Source: NBML01 sp029939535 | Lineage (GTDB): Bacteria; Desulfobacterota; Desulfobacteria; Desulfobacterales; Desulfobacteraceae | Assembly: GCA_029939535.1 (NCBI GenBank) | Contig: JAOZST010000210.1 | Span: 1 to 6,105, forward strand | Direction of reading: 5' to 3' | DNA length: 6,105 nucleotides | Shown: piece by piece, positions 5,510 to 6,105 of the stretch | Layout of the letters: the number at the start of each line of letters is the position of its first letter | Position numbering within the stretch: position 1 is the first letter of the stretch | Made by a program: the position numbers and the translations under genes | The notes under the pieces: model-generated | What the model was told of the DNA's origin: nothing | Seen by the model: only the letters and a program-made list of their open reading frames with translations | The model's database searches: none

Positions 5510-6105
5510 TTACATTATATCCAGCACCTCACGTATCTTTTGGGAAAGGTCCTTCATGGTCATCGGCTTAAGTAAAAAACCTTTAATACCCAAAGATATG
5601 GTTCTTTCTTCCGACATGGTTTCACTGAAGCCCGTACAAAGAAGTATCGGGATATCAGGGCGTATTTGAGTCAATTTGCGTGCAAACTTGTCTCCTGCCA
5701 TATTGGGCATTGCCATATCAGTTATTATCAAATCAAAGCTATCAGGTGCTGCACGAAAGGCTTCAAGGGCTTCAATACTGCTTGTGCGCGGGACCACCTG
5801 ATACCCTAATTTTTCCAACATATCTTTTTCCATTGTAATGATTGCCTGTTCATCATCCACAAGCAAAATTCGTTCAGTCCCGCCCTGTATTGGTTTATGA
5901 ATCTGGATACTCTGTTTTTCAAAAATGCTTTTTTCTACTGGAAAATAAACTTTGAACTCAGTTCCTTTGCCAGGCTCACTGTAAACCTGAATCGCCCCTC
6001 CCATACCGGTAATAATGCCATGAACAACAGAAAGACCCATGCCTGTACCCTTACCTATTTCTTTGGTAGTAAAGAATGGATCAAAGATTTTTTTTGTTAA
6101 ATCTT
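5510..6105 (-). CDS. Hybrid sensor histidine kinase, C-terminal part (HATPase end plus receiver), 5' partial
   Basis: Signal-transduction kinase with a fused receiver domain; its sensor and phospho-accepting histidine lie beyond the right edge. The ATG at 6040 is internal: the frame continues upstream with IFDPFFTTK (F box, visible residues 6-14) and GKGTGMGLS (G2 box, 17-25), the ATP lid of a HATPase_c domain. GGAIQVYSEPGKGTEFKVYF closes that domain. A short linker leads to a complete receiver (about 78-195) with the acidic pair D83-D84 (LLVDDE), the phospho-acceptor D129 (IITDMAMPNM), T157 (LLCTGFSE) and K179 (LLKPM). All receiver residues needed for phosphorylation are present. The protein ends just after the receiver, so there is no HPt domain. 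The gene is convergent with the catabolic cluster, so they do not share a transcript; a regulatory link to the cluster is not shown by the sequence. Confidence 0.94.
   Translation of the reverse strand, partial: DLTKKIFDPFFTTKEIGKGTGMGLSVVHGIITGMGGAIQVYSEPGKGTEFKVYFPVEKSIFEKQSIQIHKPIQGGTERILLVDDEQAIITMEKDMLEKLGYQVVPRTSSIEALEAFRAAPDSFDLIITDMAMPNMAGDKFARKLTQIRPDIPILLCTGFSETMSEERTISLGIKGFLLKPMTMKDLSQKIREVLDIM

Noticed and set aside
5479..5513. GTAATG...CATTAC inverted repeat as a bidirectional terminator.
   Set aside because: Six AT-rich pairs around a 23-base loop and no T tract on either side make a stable intrinsic terminator unlikely.
5897..6100. A 67-codon + strand open frame opposite the kinase.
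   Set aside because: It is opposite the conserved ATPase and receiver coding sequence, which is clearly real, and its translation has no recognisable features.

Overview
The window reads as a stretch of bacterial chromosome with moderate GC. It carries one co-directional catabolic cluster on the + strand (about 1-5462) and the 3' end of an unrelated-looking signalling gene on the - strand (5510 to the right edge). The codon use, the TAXI-type TRAP permease, the strict-anaerobe style of amine/amino-acid dehydrogenase and the style of the hybrid kinase remind me of a Desulfobacterota (Desulfobacteraceae-like) organism. That is an impression, not a proof. The sequence looks like a draft assembly, because a run of exactly 100 N sits inside one gene.

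Layout: (1) 1-1635, the 3' part of a fused TRAP transporter permease of the TAXI class, cut by the left edge. (2) 1636-1710, a 75-base spacer holding the ribosome binding site of the next gene. (3) 1711-2886, an FAD-dependent oxidoreductase of the DAO family (HcnC / D-hydroxyproline dehydrogenase beta-like), with a TTG start. (4) 2879-3262, a small [2Fe-2S] protein (HcnA-like) whose 3' end is a 15-base tandem repeat. (5) 3259-4728, a larger FAD/pyridine-nucleotide-type oxidoreductase with a C-terminal BFD-like [2Fe-2S] domain (HcnB/OoxA-like), interrupted by the N run. (6) 4755-5462, an Asp/Glu/hydantoin racemase-family protein with both catalytic cysteines. (7) 5510-6105 (-), the end of a hybrid sensor histidine kinase (ATPase G boxes plus a complete receiver), convergent with the cluster.

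How the genes may work together: the three oxidoreductase genes overlap one another and match the three parts of the hydrogen cyanide synthase / opine oxidase / D-hydroxyproline dehydrogenase class of heteromeric flavo-iron-sulfur dehydrogenases. With a TAXI TRAP importer in front and a racemase behind, the simplest reading is an uptake-racemise-oxidise route for an amino acid, imino acid or N-substituted amino acid, with electrons leaving through two [2Fe-2S] centres. The substrate cannot be read from the sequence. The most unusual local structure is the tandem repeat at 3200-3258, in which each unit resembles a ribosome binding site plus ATG and the last, 14-base unit delivers the real start codon of the next gene.
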